Part shown: positions 51,392 to 59,841 of the stretch, one piece after another
Position numbering within the stretch: position 1 is the first letter of the stretch
Layout of the letters: each line of letters begins with the position of its first letter
From: Thermus antranikianii DSM 12462
Lineage (GTDB): Bacteria > Deinococcota > Deinococci > Deinococcales > Thermaceae
Direction of reading: 5' to 3'
Length of the DNA stretch: 64,000 nt
Assembly: GCF_000423905.1 (NCBI RefSeq)
Contig: NZ_AUIW01000011.1
Coordinates: 1 to 64,000, forward strand
The notes under the pieces: generated by a model
Told to the model about the DNA's origin: nothing
Database searches by the model: none
The model's input: only the letters and a program-made list of their open reading frames with translations
Made by a program: the position numbers and the translations under genes

Positions 51392-53050
51392 TTAAACCCC
51401 CACCCACTCGGGAACCCGGTAGGCCCAGTAGGCGGGTTTTTCCCCTTTGGGTTCGTTGAGGACTTCTATCCGCCCCTCGAGGCCCGCCTCCACCTCCCTG
51501 AGCTCCTTGAGGTAGTCCATGAAGCTTTCCGCATCGCTGAAGCCGGTATCCACCCGGTATCCTTGGGCCTCCTTGAGCACGGTGAAGCCGTCGCCCCCGT
51601 TGGCGATGAAGTTGTTCACCACCACCCGGTAGGTGGCCTCGAGGTCCAGGGGCACATAGCCCTTCTCCGTCTTCACCTCCACCCGCACCACCCGGTCCCC
51701 TGGAGCCCTGGAGAGGTCAAAGGCGTAGCGCAGGCCGGAAACCTGGAGGAAGCGGCCCGCCGCCTGTTCCCACTGGGAAACCCCATTCTCCAGAGCCGCC
51801 TTGATCTCCCTGCCCTTAAGGTCCATGACCACCAGGGTGTTGCCGAAGGGCAAGACCTCGTAGACCTTGCCCACGGTAATGGGTCCCTTGGGGATGGTGG
51901 TGCGGATCCCCCCGCCGTTTTGCAGGGCGATCCGCACCCCGGCATTCCGGGTCTTCCAGACCATACCGTCGGCGATGAGGTTGCCCAGGTTGCTCTCCCG
52001 CTTGCGCACGATGGCCCTTTCGCCGATGAGGTCCACCTTGGCCTGGGCGATCACCTGCCCCATCAGGGCCATGACCGGCTGGGCGTAGGCCAGAAGGGCC
52101 TCCTTGGCGAAGAAGTCCTCGGGGGAAACCTCGGGGGTCATGAGGATGGGCTCGCCCTTGTAGGCAAGGAGCTCCCCCTTGGCGTCAAAGGTGACCTCCA
52201 AGAGGCCCACCACCTTCCCCCACTCCCAGGCCTGCACCACCAACACGTCCTTGCCCTCCGGGTTCTTCACCACCGTGGGGTAGGGCCCCGCCGGGGCGAG
52301 CTCCTTGTGGGGGAAGCTCCCCAAAAGGGTGTGGGAGTGCCCGCCCACGATCACCTGCACGCCCACGAGCCTCCTGGCCAGCTTCAGGTCCTCCCCGTAG
52401 CCCAGGTGGGAGAGGACCACGATCTTGTTTACCCCCTTTTTCAGCAGCTCGTACACCGCCTTCTGGGCGGTCTCATAGGGATCCAGGAAGTCCACGGTGG
52501 GCCCCGGGTTGGCGATCTCCCGGGTGTCCGGGGTGGTGAGGCCGATCACCCCCACCTTTTCCCCGCCCACCGGCACCACGGCATAGGGGGTAAAGAGCCC
52601 CTTGAGCCTGGGCTCCCGCTCCACCCCCACGTTGGCGGACACCACCTTGAACCGGGCCCCCCTCAAAAACTCCGCCAAAGGACCGGGCCCCAGGTCGAAC
52701 TCGTGGTTGCCCAGGGCCATGACCCGGTAAAGGGCCCGGTGCATGAAATACCGGTCCGCCAGGCCCCGGTACTGGTTGAAGTACAGGGTGCCCTGGAAAA
52801 CATCCCCGGCATCCAGGAAGAGGAGGTTTTTTCGGCTAGCCCTAAGGCGGTCAAAGAAGGCGATCCGCTGGGCCACACCCCCCACCCTCACCCTCTTGCC
52901 GGAAAGGGTGAGCTCCATGGGCTCCAGGTGGGCATGGGTGTCATTGGTGTGCACCAGGGTGAGGGTAAACCCCCCCTGGGCCCGCCCCAAGCCCAGGCCC
53001 GCCAAACCCAAAGCTGCCCCTGCCTTCAATACCTCGCGCCGCTTGTACAT
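51392..53050 (-). CDS. 5'-nucleotidase / cyclic phosphodiesterase (UshA family), Tat-exported
   Basis: 552 residues. MYKRREVLKAGAALGLAGLGLG is a Tat-type signal. The metallophosphatase domain shows LVHTNDTHAHLEP, FLDAGDVFQGT, ALGNHEFDLGPGPL, VVLSHLGYGEDLKLA and VIVGGHSHTLLG, the complete set of dimetal ligands. The C-terminal substrate domain has ESNLGNLIADGMVWK, ALQNGGGIRTTIPKGPITVGKVYEVLPFGNTLV and NFIANGGDGFTVL. Scavenges phosphate or nucleosides from extracellular nucleotides. The sulfur-pathway enzyme SoxB belongs to the same family; the neighbouring sulfite operon makes that worth noting, but the C-terminal domain is nucleotidase-like. Confidence 0.9.
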   Translation of the reverse strand: MYKRREVLKAGAALGLAGLGLGRAQGGFTLTLVHTNDTHAHLEPMELTLSGKRVRVGGVAQRIAFFDRLRASRKNLLFLDAGDVFQGTLYFNQYRGLADRYFMHRALYRVMALGNHEFDLGPGPLAEFLRGARFKVVSANVGVEREPRLKGLFTPYAVVPVGGEKVGVIGLTTPDTREIANPGPTVDFLDPYETAQKAVYELLKKGVNKIVVLSHLGYGEDLKLARRLVGVQVIVGGHSHTLLGSFPHKELAPAGPYPTVVKNPEGKDVLVVQAWEWGKVVGLLEVTFDAKGELLAYKGEPILMTPEVSPEDFFAKEALLAYAQPVMALMGQVIAQAKVDLIGERAIVRKRESNLGNLIADGMVWKTRNAGVRIALQNGGGIRTTIPKGPITVGKVYEVLPFGNTLVVMDLKGREIKAALENGVSQWEQAAGRFLQVSGLRYAFDLSRAPGDRVVRVEVKTEKGYVPLDLEATYRVVVNNFIANGGDGFTVLKEAQGYRVDTGFSDAESFMDYLKELREVEAGLEGRIEVLNEPKGEKPAYWAYRVPEWVGV

Positions 53051-53144
53051 ACCCGACCTCCAGGCTTCAGTCTACCCAAGGCCCGGTCAGCCTAGGGTCA
53101 AGGACCTCGAGCCTGCGCGGGATTGCAAGATGAACCATATCCCC

Positions 53145-53174
53145 TTGACAATGTGCACATCTTTGCCGTACACT
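53145..53174 (+). promoter_or_regulatory. glnA promoter with palindrome in the spacer
   Basis: TTGACA (53145-53150), 18-base spacer, TACACT (53169-53174). The spacer begins with the perfect 10-base palindrome ATGTGCACAT (53151-53160), and another palindrome TTGCGCAA lies just after the -10. The positions suit a repressor controlling glutamine synthetase. Confidence 0.6.
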
Positions 53175-53236
53175 TTGCGCAATCTGCTGGGGGAAATGGG
53201 CAAACGCCTGGCCCCAGCGGGTCAAGGAGGTAAAAA

Positions 53237-54577
53237 ATGGCGTACACCAAGGCGGAAATCCTCAAGGCGCTTAAGGCGGAGAAGGTTAGGTTCCTCAGGC
53301 TTCAGATCACCGATATCCTGGGCGTGGTGAAGAACGTGGAGGTCCCCGAGTCCCAGTTTGAAAAGGCGCTGGACGGGGAAATCATGTTCGACGGCTCCTC
53401 CATCGAGGGCTTCACCCGCATCGAGGAATCGGACATGCTCCTCAAGCCCGACTACAACACCTTCGTGATCCTGCCCGAGGCCCTGGAAGACCCCGGGCGG
53501 GGCCGGGTGGCCCGCCTCATCTGCGATGTCACCTACCCCGATGGCCGCCCCTTCGAGGGGGATCCCCGGTACGTGTTGAAGCGCCAGGTGGAGCGGCTTA
53601 AGAAGCTGGGCTTTGACAACATGTATGCGGGCCCCGAGCCGGAGTTCTTCCTCTTCCTCAGGACTCCCGAGGGCCTCCCCACCGTGGAAACCCACGACCG
53701 GGCGGGCTACTTCGACCTAGCCCCCATCGACAAGGGCGAGGAGGCCCGGCGGGACATGGTGAACGTCCTGGTGGCCATGGGCTTTGAGATCGAGGCCGCC
53801 CACCACGAGGTGGCTCCGGGCCAGCACGAGATCGACTTCAAGTACGCGGACGCCCTCACCACTGCCGACAACATCGCCACCTTTAAGTGGGTGGTGAAGA
53901 AGGTGGCCCTGAACCATGGCCTCCACGCCACCTTCCTGCCCAAGCCCATCCGGGGCATCAACGGCAGCGGCATGCACACCCACCTCTCCCTCTTTAAGAA
54001 CGGGGAAAACGCCTTCTTTGACCCCCAGGCCGAGTACCAGCTTTCCAAGACCGCCCTGCACTTCATCGCCGGCCTTCTGGAGCACGCCGAGGGCATGGTG
54101 GCCATCACCAACCCCTTGGTGAACTCCTACAAGCGCCTCACCCCTGGGTACGAGGCCCCCACCAACATCGCCTGGTCGGCAGCGAACCGCTCGGCCATGA
54201 TCCGCATCCCTGCCCGCCGGGGCGTGGGCACCCGGGCCGAGCTCAGGATGCCTGACCCCTCTTGTAACCCCTACCTGGCCTTAGCGGTCATGGCCGCCGC
54301 GGCCATCGACGGGATCGAGCGCAAGCTCCTGCCCCCGCCCCCCATCCAGCGCAACATCTACCAGATGAGCGTCCGGGAGAGGCGCAAGCACAAGATCCGC
54401 GAGCTTCCGGGAACGCTTCGGGAGGCCCTCGAGGCCCTGCGCAAGGATCCGGTGATCCGGGAAGCCCTGGGCGAACACGTCTATACCCACTTCGTCCAGG
54501 CCAAGCAGATGGAGTGGGACGACTACCGGGTCACGGTCCACCAGTGGGAGCTGGACCGGTACCTGGCCACGTACTGA
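53237..54577 (+). CDS. glnA: Glutamine synthetase, type I
   Basis: 446 residues. Amidates glutamate with ammonia and [82 protein letters not shown] and [23 protein letters not shown] are the family motifs. The NIYQMS sequence in place of the NLYDLP adenylylation site and the short length point to the GSI-alpha group, regulated by feedback rather than by adenylylation. AAGGAGG precedes the ATG, and the gene has its own promoter and a following hairpin. Confidence 0.97.
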   Translation: MAYTKAEILKALKAEKVRFLRLQITDILGVVKNVEVPESQFEKALDGEIMFDGSSIEGFTRIEESDMLLKPDYNTFVILPEALEDPGRGRVARLICDVTYPDGRPFEGDPRYVLKRQVERLKKLGFDNMYAGPEPEFFLFLRTPEGLPTVETHDRAGYFDLAPIDKGEEARRDMVNVLVAMGFEIEAAHHEVAPGQHEIDFKYADALTTADNIATFKWVVKKVALNHGLHATFLPKPIRGINGSGMHTHLSLFKNGENAFFDPQAEYQLSKTALHFIAGLLEHAEGMVAITNPLVNSYKRLTPGYEAPTNIAWSAANRSAMIRIPARRGVGTRAELRMPDPSCNPYLALAVMAAAAIDGIERKLLPPPPIQRNIYQMSVRERRKHKIRELPGTLREALEALRKDPVIREALGEHVYTHFVQAKQMEWDDYRVTVHQWELDRYLATY

Positions 54578-54589
54578 GGGTGGGTATCT

Positions 54590-54617
54590 AGTCCCTCCTC
54601 CTCCAGGAGGAGGGACT
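54590..54617 (+). terminator. Hairpin after glnA
   Basis: Arms AGTCCCTCCTCCT (54590-54602) and AGGAGGAGGGACT (54605-54617) are perfectly complementary over 13 bases with a 2-base centre (some pairs must open to form a loop). No U-tract follows, so it may work as a Rho-independent terminator only weakly or protect the 3' end. Confidence 0.55.
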
Positions 54618-54652
54618 GACCCATGGGTCGGGCACAAACTTACGAGGGGGCA

Positions 54653-54683
54653 TTGACAAGAACCGGTACCCCCCCCTTAGAAT
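54653..54683 (+). promoter_or_regulatory. Promoter of the branched-chain amino acid ABC operon
   Basis: TTGACA (54653-54658) and TAGAAT (54678-54683), spacer 19. AAGGAGG lies before the ATG at 54723. Confidence 0.6.
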
Positions 54684-54722
54684 GGGGCCGCAACGCGAAC
54701 GCGTGCTCTTAAGGAGGTGCTT

Positions 54723-55895
54723 ATGAGGAAAATCGGCTTGCTGGTAGCAGGTGTAGCCGCCTTGGGCATGGCCCTAGGCCAGGCCAACGTCATCAAGATC
54801 GCCACCCAGTCTCCCCTCTCCGGTCCTCAGGCAGCCTTGGGCGAGCAGATCAAGCTGGGGGCGGAGCTGGCCATCGAGGAGGCCAAGGCCAAGTTCAAGG
54901 CCCTGGGCTTTGACCTGGTCCTGGTGCCCTACGACGACCAGGCCAACCCCGACGTGGGCGTGGCCAACGCCAACCGCATCATCAACGACCCTGACATCCT
55001 GGGCGTGGTGGGCCACTTGAACTCCGGCGTGGCCATCCCCTCCAGCGAGGTCTACGCCCGGGTGAACCTGGTCATGGTCTCCCCTGCCAACACCAACCCT
55101 CGGGTCACCGACCGCAGGCTTCCCAACGTGAACCGCATCTGCGGGCGTGACGACGTCCAGGGGCCGGTGGGGGCGGAGTACGCCTTCAACAACCTGAAGG
55201 TGAAGAACGTCTTCATCATCCACGACAAGACCGCCTACGGCCAGGGCCTGGCGGAGGAGTTCAGGAAGCGCCTCGAGGCTCTGGGGGGCCGGGCAGTGGC
55301 CTTCGTGGGCACCGAGGAGACCTCCAACTTCGTGCCCATTATCAACCAGATCCGCGCGGCCCGGCCCGTGCCCGAGCTCATCTACTTCGGGGGCATCTAC
55401 AGCCAGATCGGTCCCTTCGTGAAGCAGCTTCGCGAGCGGGGGGTCAAGACCCGGCTCATGGGCGGGGACGGGCTGGACTCCAGCGAGTTCGTGCGCCTGG
55501 CGGGTAAGGAGAACGCCGCCGGCACCTTCTACACCACGGTGGCCGGTCCGGTTTCCGCCTTCCCCAAGGCGAGGGCCGTGGCCCAGCGCTTCAAGCAGAA
55601 GTACGGCAAGGACATGGAGGGCTTCGGCATCTACGCCTACGACTCCGCCAACGTGATCCTGGCTGCCCTCGAGGCCGCCATCAAGGCCGCCGGCGGCAAG
55701 AAGCCCACCCGGGAGCAGGTGGCTCAAGCGGTGCGCCAGGTGAAGATGGAAGGCCTCACCGGCACCATCGAGTTTGACGACAAGGGCGACAACAAGAAGG
55801 CCAAGTACTTCGTCATGCAGGTGGCCTCCACCGGCAACTGGGCCGACAACAAGCTGATCCGCGTCATCGAGATGGCCGCTCCAGGGGCCAGGTAA
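54723..55895 (+). CDS. livK: Branched-chain amino acid ABC substrate-binding protein
   Basis: 390 residues: signal peptide (MRKIGLLVAGVAALGMALGQA) and the two-lobe Leu/Ile/Val-type receptor with IATQSPLSGPQAALGEQIKLGAELAIEEA, VVGHLNSGVAIPSS, MVSPANTNP, VFIIHDKTAYGQGLAEEF and GIYAYDSANVILAALEAA. AAGGAGG is 5 bases before the ATG; a GTG two codons earlier lies inside that site. First gene of the livKHMGF operon; a strong hairpin follows it. The ligand is a branched-chain or related hydrophobic amino acid. Confidence 0.93.
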   Translation: MRKIGLLVAGVAALGMALGQANVIKIATQSPLSGPQAALGEQIKLGAELAIEEAKAKFKALGFDLVLVPYDDQANPDVGVANANRIINDPDILGVVGHLNSGVAIPSSEVYARVNLVMVSPANTNPRVTDRRLPNVNRICGRDDVQGPVGAEYAFNNLKVKNVFIIHDKTAYGQGLAEEFRKRLEALGGRAVAFVGTEETSNFVPIINQIRAARPVPELIYFGGIYSQIGPFVKQLRERGVKTRLMGGDGLDSSEFVRLAGKENAAGTFYTTVAGPVSAFPKARAVAQRFKQKYGKDMEGFGIYAYDSANVILAALEAAIKAAGGKKPTREQVAQAVRQVKMEGLTGTIEFDDKGDNKKAKYFVMQVASTGNWADNKLIRVIEMAAPGAR

Positions 55896-55910
55896 ACTGG
55901 GATTCCAACC

Positions 55911-55940
55911 CAAGGGGGTGGCCTAAAGGCCACCCCCTTG
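55911..55940 (+). terminator. Hairpin between livK and livH
   Basis: Perfect 13-base arms CAAGGGGGTGGCC (55911-55923) and GGCCACCCCCTTG (55928-55940), loop TAAA. No long U-tract, so it is more likely a 3' stabiliser or partial terminator than a full stop. Same position as hairpins in the TAXI and Dpp operons. Confidence 0.7.
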
Positions 55941-55960
55941 GCCCGGAGAAAGGAGGCACC

Positions 55961-56929
55961 TTGCTGGAGCAAATCCTAGCCCTATTGCCCCAGGTGATCT
56001 TCGACGGGCTCATCCTGGGTTTCGTCTACGCCATGGTGGCCCTGGGGTACACCATGGTCTATGGCGTCTTGGAGCTCATCAACTTCGCCCACTCCGAGAT
56101 CTTCATGATCGGGGCGGTGGTGGGGGTGGAGGTCTTCCGCTACCTGGCTCCCCAGGTGGAAAGCGGTTTCCTGCTCCTCCTCCTCGCTCTAACCCTGGGC
56201 GGGGTGGTGGCGGGGATCACCGCCATCCTGGTGGAGCGCTTCGCCTACCGCCCCTTGCGGGCCCGGGGCACCACCAACCGCCTGGTGCCCCTCATCACCG
56301 CCATCGGGGTTTCCTTCATCCTCCAGGACCTGGTGCGCCTCATCGAAGGTCTTTGGCACAACGAGTTCTTCCTGCGCATGCGCACGGTGGAGGACCTCGA
56401 GGGCTCCGTGAGCCTCTTCGGGGGAGCCATCTTCGCCCAGACCAAGTCCTTCATCCTCATGGGGGTTTCCATCCTCATGCTGGTGGGCCTCACCTACCTG
56501 GTGAACCGCACCAAGCTAGGAGTGGCCATCCGCGCCGTGGCCCAGGATCTCCACACCGCAAGCCTCATGGGCATAGACCCGGACCGCATCATCTCCCGCA
56601 CCTTCCTCATCGGGGGATCCTTGGGGGGTGTGGCCGGGGTGCTCTTCGCCCTGCAGTACACCACCATCACCCCCTACGTGGGGTTCCTGCCCGGCATCAA
56701 GGCCTTCACCGCGGCGGTGCTGGGGGGTATCGGCAACATCCCGGGGGCCATGCTGGGCGGGCTTGTGCTGGGGCAGCTGGAAAACTTCTTCGGCACCTAC
56801 CTTCCCATCCTCACAAACGGCAACTTCGGCACCGAGTATAAGGACGTGGTGGCCTTCCTCATCCTGATCTTCATCCTCCTGGTCCGGCCCCAAGGCCTTC
56901 TGGGACAGGTGGTCAAGGAGAAAGTATGA
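55961..56929 (+). CDS. livH: Branched-chain amino acid ABC permease LivH
   Basis: 322 residues, about eight membrane helices. Family motifs: FVYAMVALGYTMVYGVLELINFAHSE near the N-terminus and the coupling segment RAVAQDLHTASLMGIDPDRII that contacts the ATPases. Start is TTG at 55961 with AAGGAGG 4-5 bases upstream; no ATG is near. Its stop overlaps livM. Confidence 0.93.
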   Translation: MLEQILALLPQVIFDGLILGFVYAMVALGYTMVYGVLELINFAHSEIFMIGAVVGVEVFRYLAPQVESGFLLLLLALTLGGVVAGITAILVERFAYRPLRARGTTNRLVPLITAIGVSFILQDLVRLIEGLWHNEFFLRMRTVEDLEGSVSLFGGAIFAQTKSFILMGVSILMLVGLTYLVNRTKLGVAIRAVAQDLHTASLMGIDPDRIISRTFLIGGSLGGVAGVLFALQYTTITPYVGFLPGIKAFTAAVLGGIGNIPGAMLGGLVLGQLENFFGTYLPILTNGNFGTEYKDVVAFLILIFILLVRPQGLLGQVVKEKV

Positions 56930-58254
56930 ACGCCCTCTCCTTCCTTCTCAGCCTGGCCTACCTAGGCCTCGCCTTCCTGGCTCCAAGCCCGGTAAGCCAC
57001 CTCTTCGGCCTGGCGGCCTTAGGGGTTACCGCCTTCCTGCGGCTTTCCCCCACCTGGCGGACCCTGAACCTAGCCCTCCTCACCCTAGCCTTCACCGTGG
57101 GCCTCATGCGCTCGGGCAACACCCTGGGCCTCATCGGCCTGGTGGGGATCCTGGTGGCCCTCACCACCCTGCCCCGCATCCCCACGGGAATCCGCGTGCT
57201 CCTGGCCCTGGCCATCCTCCTCCTTTCCGTGCCCCTGGCGGGCTTCGCCAACACCTTTGTCTTCGAGCTCGGCATCCAGATCGGCATCTACGCCGCCATG
57301 GCCTTGGGGCTCAACGTGGTGGTGGGCATGGCGGGGCTTCTGGACCTGGGCTACGCCGCCTTCTTCGCCGTGGGGGCCTACACCTGGGCCATCTTCGGCA
57401 GCGAGCAGGCCAAGAACTTCATGCAGGGCAACTTCCCCCTCCCCGGGGAGTACATGTACCTCTTCATGGGGATCGCCATCGTCACCACCGCCCTAACCGG
57501 CCTGGTCATCGGCCTTCCCGCCCTTAGGCTTCGCGGGGACTACCTGGCCATCGTCACCCTGGGCCTGGGGGAGGTGGTGCGGATCCTGGCCAACAACCTG
57601 GACCACCCCATCAACTTCACCAACGGTCCCCAGGGGATCACCCCCGTGCAACGCCCCCCCATCGACTGGTTCCGGGAGTTGATGGGGACCTTGGGAGTAA
57701 AGCTGGACCAGACCACGGATTACCAGCTTTTCTTCTACTTCCTGGTCCTCCTCATGATCGGGCTGGTGGTGCTGGCGAACGTGAACCTGGCGAACTCCCG
57801 CTTTGGCCGGGCCTGGGTGGCCATCCGGGAGGACGAGGTGGCCGCCCGCTCCATGGGCATCCCCCTCCTGCCCACCAAGCTCCTGGCCTTCATGACCGGG
57901 GCCGCCTTCTCCGGGGTGATGGGGGTGATCTTTGCCGCCCAGCGCACCTTCGTTTCCCCCGAGTCCTTCACCCTCCTGGCCTCCATCACCATCCTGGGCA
58001 TGGTGATCCTGGGAGGGATGGGATCCATCCCCGGGGCCATCCTGGGCGCCGCGGCCCTCACCATCCTCAACCTGGATGTGCTCAAGACCTTCAGCGAGTT
58101 CGTACGCACCAGCCTGCCCCAGATCCCTAGCCAGGTGGATCCTGCCAAGTACGAGCGTCTGGTCTTCGGCCTTATCCTGGTGCTGATGATGATCTTCCGC
58201 CCGGAAGGCCTCATCCCGGAGAAACGCCACAAGGCGGAGATGGAGGAAGCATGA
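56926..58254 (+). CDS. livM: Branched-chain amino acid ABC permease LivM
   Basis: 442 residues. An extended hydrophobic N-terminal part of about 90 residues precedes the family core (IGIYAAMALGLNVVVGMAGLLDLGYAAFFAVGAYT). The coupling segment is WVAIREDEVAARSMGIPLLPTKLLAF. ATGA-type overlaps join it to livH and livG. The cytoplasmic tail RPEGLIPEKRHKAEM is typical. Confidence 0.93.
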   Translation: MNALSFLLSLAYLGLAFLAPSPVSHLFGLAALGVTAFLRLSPTWRTLNLALLTLAFTVGLMRSGNTLGLIGLVGILVALTTLPRIPTGIRVLLALAILLLSVPLAGFANTFVFELGIQIGIYAAMALGLNVVVGMAGLLDLGYAAFFAVGAYTWAIFGSEQAKNFMQGNFPLPGEYMYLFMGIAIVTTALTGLVIGLPALRLRGDYLAIVTLGLGEVVRILANNLDHPINFTNGPQGITPVQRPPIDWFRELMGTLGVKLDQTTDYQLFFYFLVLLMIGLVVLANVNLANSRFGRAWVAIREDEVAARSMGIPLLPTKLLAFMTGAAFSGVMGVIFAAQRTFVSPESFTLLASITILGMVILGGMGSIPGAILGAAALTILNLDVLKTFSEFVRTSLPQIPSQVDPAKYERLVFGLILVLMMIFRPEGLIPEKRHKAEMEEA

Positions 58255-59030
58255 AGGCCCTCGAGGTCACCCAGGCCACCAAGCGCTTCGGCGGTCTGGT
58301 GGCGGTGAACAACGTGAGCCTCAGCGTAAACCAGGGGGAGATCTTCTCCGTCATCGGCCCCAACGGTGCGGGCAAGACCACTTTCTTCAACCTCCTAACG
58401 GGCATCTACCCTCCCGATGAGGGAAGAATCCTCCTATTCGGGAAGGACGTGACCGGCCTACCCCCGGACCGGATCGCCAAGGAAGGGGTAGGGCGCACCT
58501 TCCAGAACATCCGCCTCTTTGGGGCCATGACCGTGCTGGAAAACCTCCTGGTGGGCATGCACATCCACATCCACGTTCCCTACTTCCACGCCCTCTTCCG
58601 CACCCCCCTGGCCCGGAGAGAGGAAAAGCGGGCCGAGGAGGAGGCCAAGAGGCTATTGGAGTACGTGGGCCTCCTCCACCGCAAGGACGAGCTGGCCAAG
58701 AACCTGCCCTATGGGGAGCAACGGAAGCTGGAGATCGCCCGGGCCCTGGCCCTAAAGCCCAGGCTCCTCCTCCTGGACGAGCCCGCGGCGGGCATGAACC
58801 CCCGGGAAACCGAGGAGCTACAGGCCTTCATCCAGCGCCTCAGGGAGGAGCTGGGGATCACCATCGTCCTCATCGAGCACGACATGCGCCTGGTCATGCG
58901 CATCTCTGACCGCATCGCCGTGCTGGAGTACGGCTCCAAGATCGCCGAGGGCACCCCGGAGGAAGTGCGCACGAATCCTAGGGTTATCGAGGCCTACTTG
59001 GGCAGGGGAGCCGCGGGAGGTGCGGCATGA
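58251..59030 (+). CDS. livG: Branched-chain amino acid ABC ATPase LivG
   Basis: 259 residues. Walker A GPNGAGKTTFF, Q-loop VGRTFQNIRLFGAMTVLENL, signature LPYGEQRKLEIARAL (the Liv-type variant of LSGGQ), Walker B LLLLDEPAAGMNP, H-loop VLIEHDMRLVM. Overlaps livM and livF by 4 bases. Confidence 0.95.
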   Translation: MKALEVTQATKRFGGLVAVNNVSLSVNQGEIFSVIGPNGAGKTTFFNLLTGIYPPDEGRILLFGKDVTGLPPDRIAKEGVGRTFQNIRLFGAMTVLENLLVGMHIHIHVPYFHALFRTPLARREEKRAEEEAKRLLEYVGLLHRKDELAKNLPYGEQRKLEIARALALKPRLLLLDEPAAGMNPRETEELQAFIQRLREELGITIVLIEHDMRLVMRISDRIAVLEYGSKIAEGTPEEVRTNPRVIEAYLGRGAAGGAA

Positions 59031-59740
59031 GCCTCCTGGAGCTTAGGAACGTCCACACCTATTACGGCCACATCCACGCCCTCAAGGGCATCTCCTTGAG
59101 GGTGGAGGAGGGGGAGATCGTAACCCTCATCGGCTCCAACGGGGCGGGCAAGAGCACCACCTTGCGCACCATCAGCGGCCTGATCAAGCCCCGACAGGGG
59201 GAGGTCCTCTTCCAAGGAAGACCCATCCACCGCCTCCCTGCCCACCAGATCGTGGCCCTGGGGGTAGGCCATGTACCCGAGGGGCGGAAGATCTTCCCCC
59301 GCCTCACCGTGGAGGAAAACCTGGAGATCGGGGCCTATCTGGAAAACGACCGCAAGGTGGTGCAGAAGCGCAAGGAGGAGGTCTTCGCCCTCTTCCCCCG
59401 GCTCTACGAGCGCCGGGCGCAGAAGGGGGGCACCCTTTCGGGCGGGGAGCAGCAGATGCTGGCCATCGGCCGGGCCCTGATGCAGAACCCCAGGATCCTC
59501 CTCATGGACGAACCCTCCATGGGTCTGGCCCCGGTGCTGGTGGACTTCATCTTTGAAACCATCCAGAAGCTGAACCGGGAGGGCAAGACCATCCTCTTGG
59601 TGGAGCAAAACGCCCGCTTAGCCCTGCAGATCGCCCACCGGGGCTACGTTTTGGCCACGGGGGAGATTACCCTGGAAGGCCCGGCCCGCGAGCTGGCCCA
59701 GAACCCCGAGGTGCAGAAGGCCTACCTGGGAGAGGGCTGA
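59027..59740 (+). CDS. livF: Branched-chain amino acid ABC ATPase LivF
   Basis: 237 residues. Walker A GSNGAGKSTT, GVGHVPEGRKIFPRLTVEENL, signature TLSGGEQQMLAIGRAL, Walker B ILLMDEPSMGLAP, H-loop LLVEQNARLAL. Pairs with LivG to power the permease. Last gene of the operon. Confidence 0.95.
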   Translation: MSLLELRNVHTYYGHIHALKGISLRVEEGEIVTLIGSNGAGKSTTLRTISGLIKPRQGEVLFQGRPIHRLPAHQIVALGVGHVPEGRKIFPRLTVEENLEIGAYLENDRKVVQKRKEEVFALFPRLYERRAQKGGTLSGGEQQMLAIGRALMQNPRILLMDEPSMGLAPVLVDFIFETIQKLNREGKTILLVEQNARLALQIAHRGYVLATGEITLEGPARELAQNPEVQKAYLGEG

Positions 59741-59765
59741 GAAGAGCCTCTGGGCATACCCCGGC

Positions 59766-59794
59766 TTGCACACGCCGGCTTGGGGGAATATACT
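59766..59794 (+). promoter_or_regulatory. Promoter of the dipeptide ABC operon
   Basis: TTGCAC (59766-59771), 17-base spacer, TATACT (59789-59794). GAGAGGAGG precedes the ATG at 59842, so the message has a leader of about 40 bases. Confidence 0.6.
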
Positions 59795-59841
59795 CTCCCC
59801 GTAGCTTCAGGGCAAATAGCCCCTAGAGAGGAGGTTTTTGT

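Noticed and set aside
51392-53050. SoxB assignment for the UshA-family protein because of the nearby sulfite operon
   Set aside because: No other sox genes are near and the C-terminal domain carries the nucleotidase motifs, so the nucleotidase call is safer.
59762-59790. Possible terminator hairpin (CCGGC...GCCGG) after livF
   Set aside because: The arms are only 5 bases, the loop is 8, there is no U-tract, and the bases coincide with the -35 and spacer of the next promoter.
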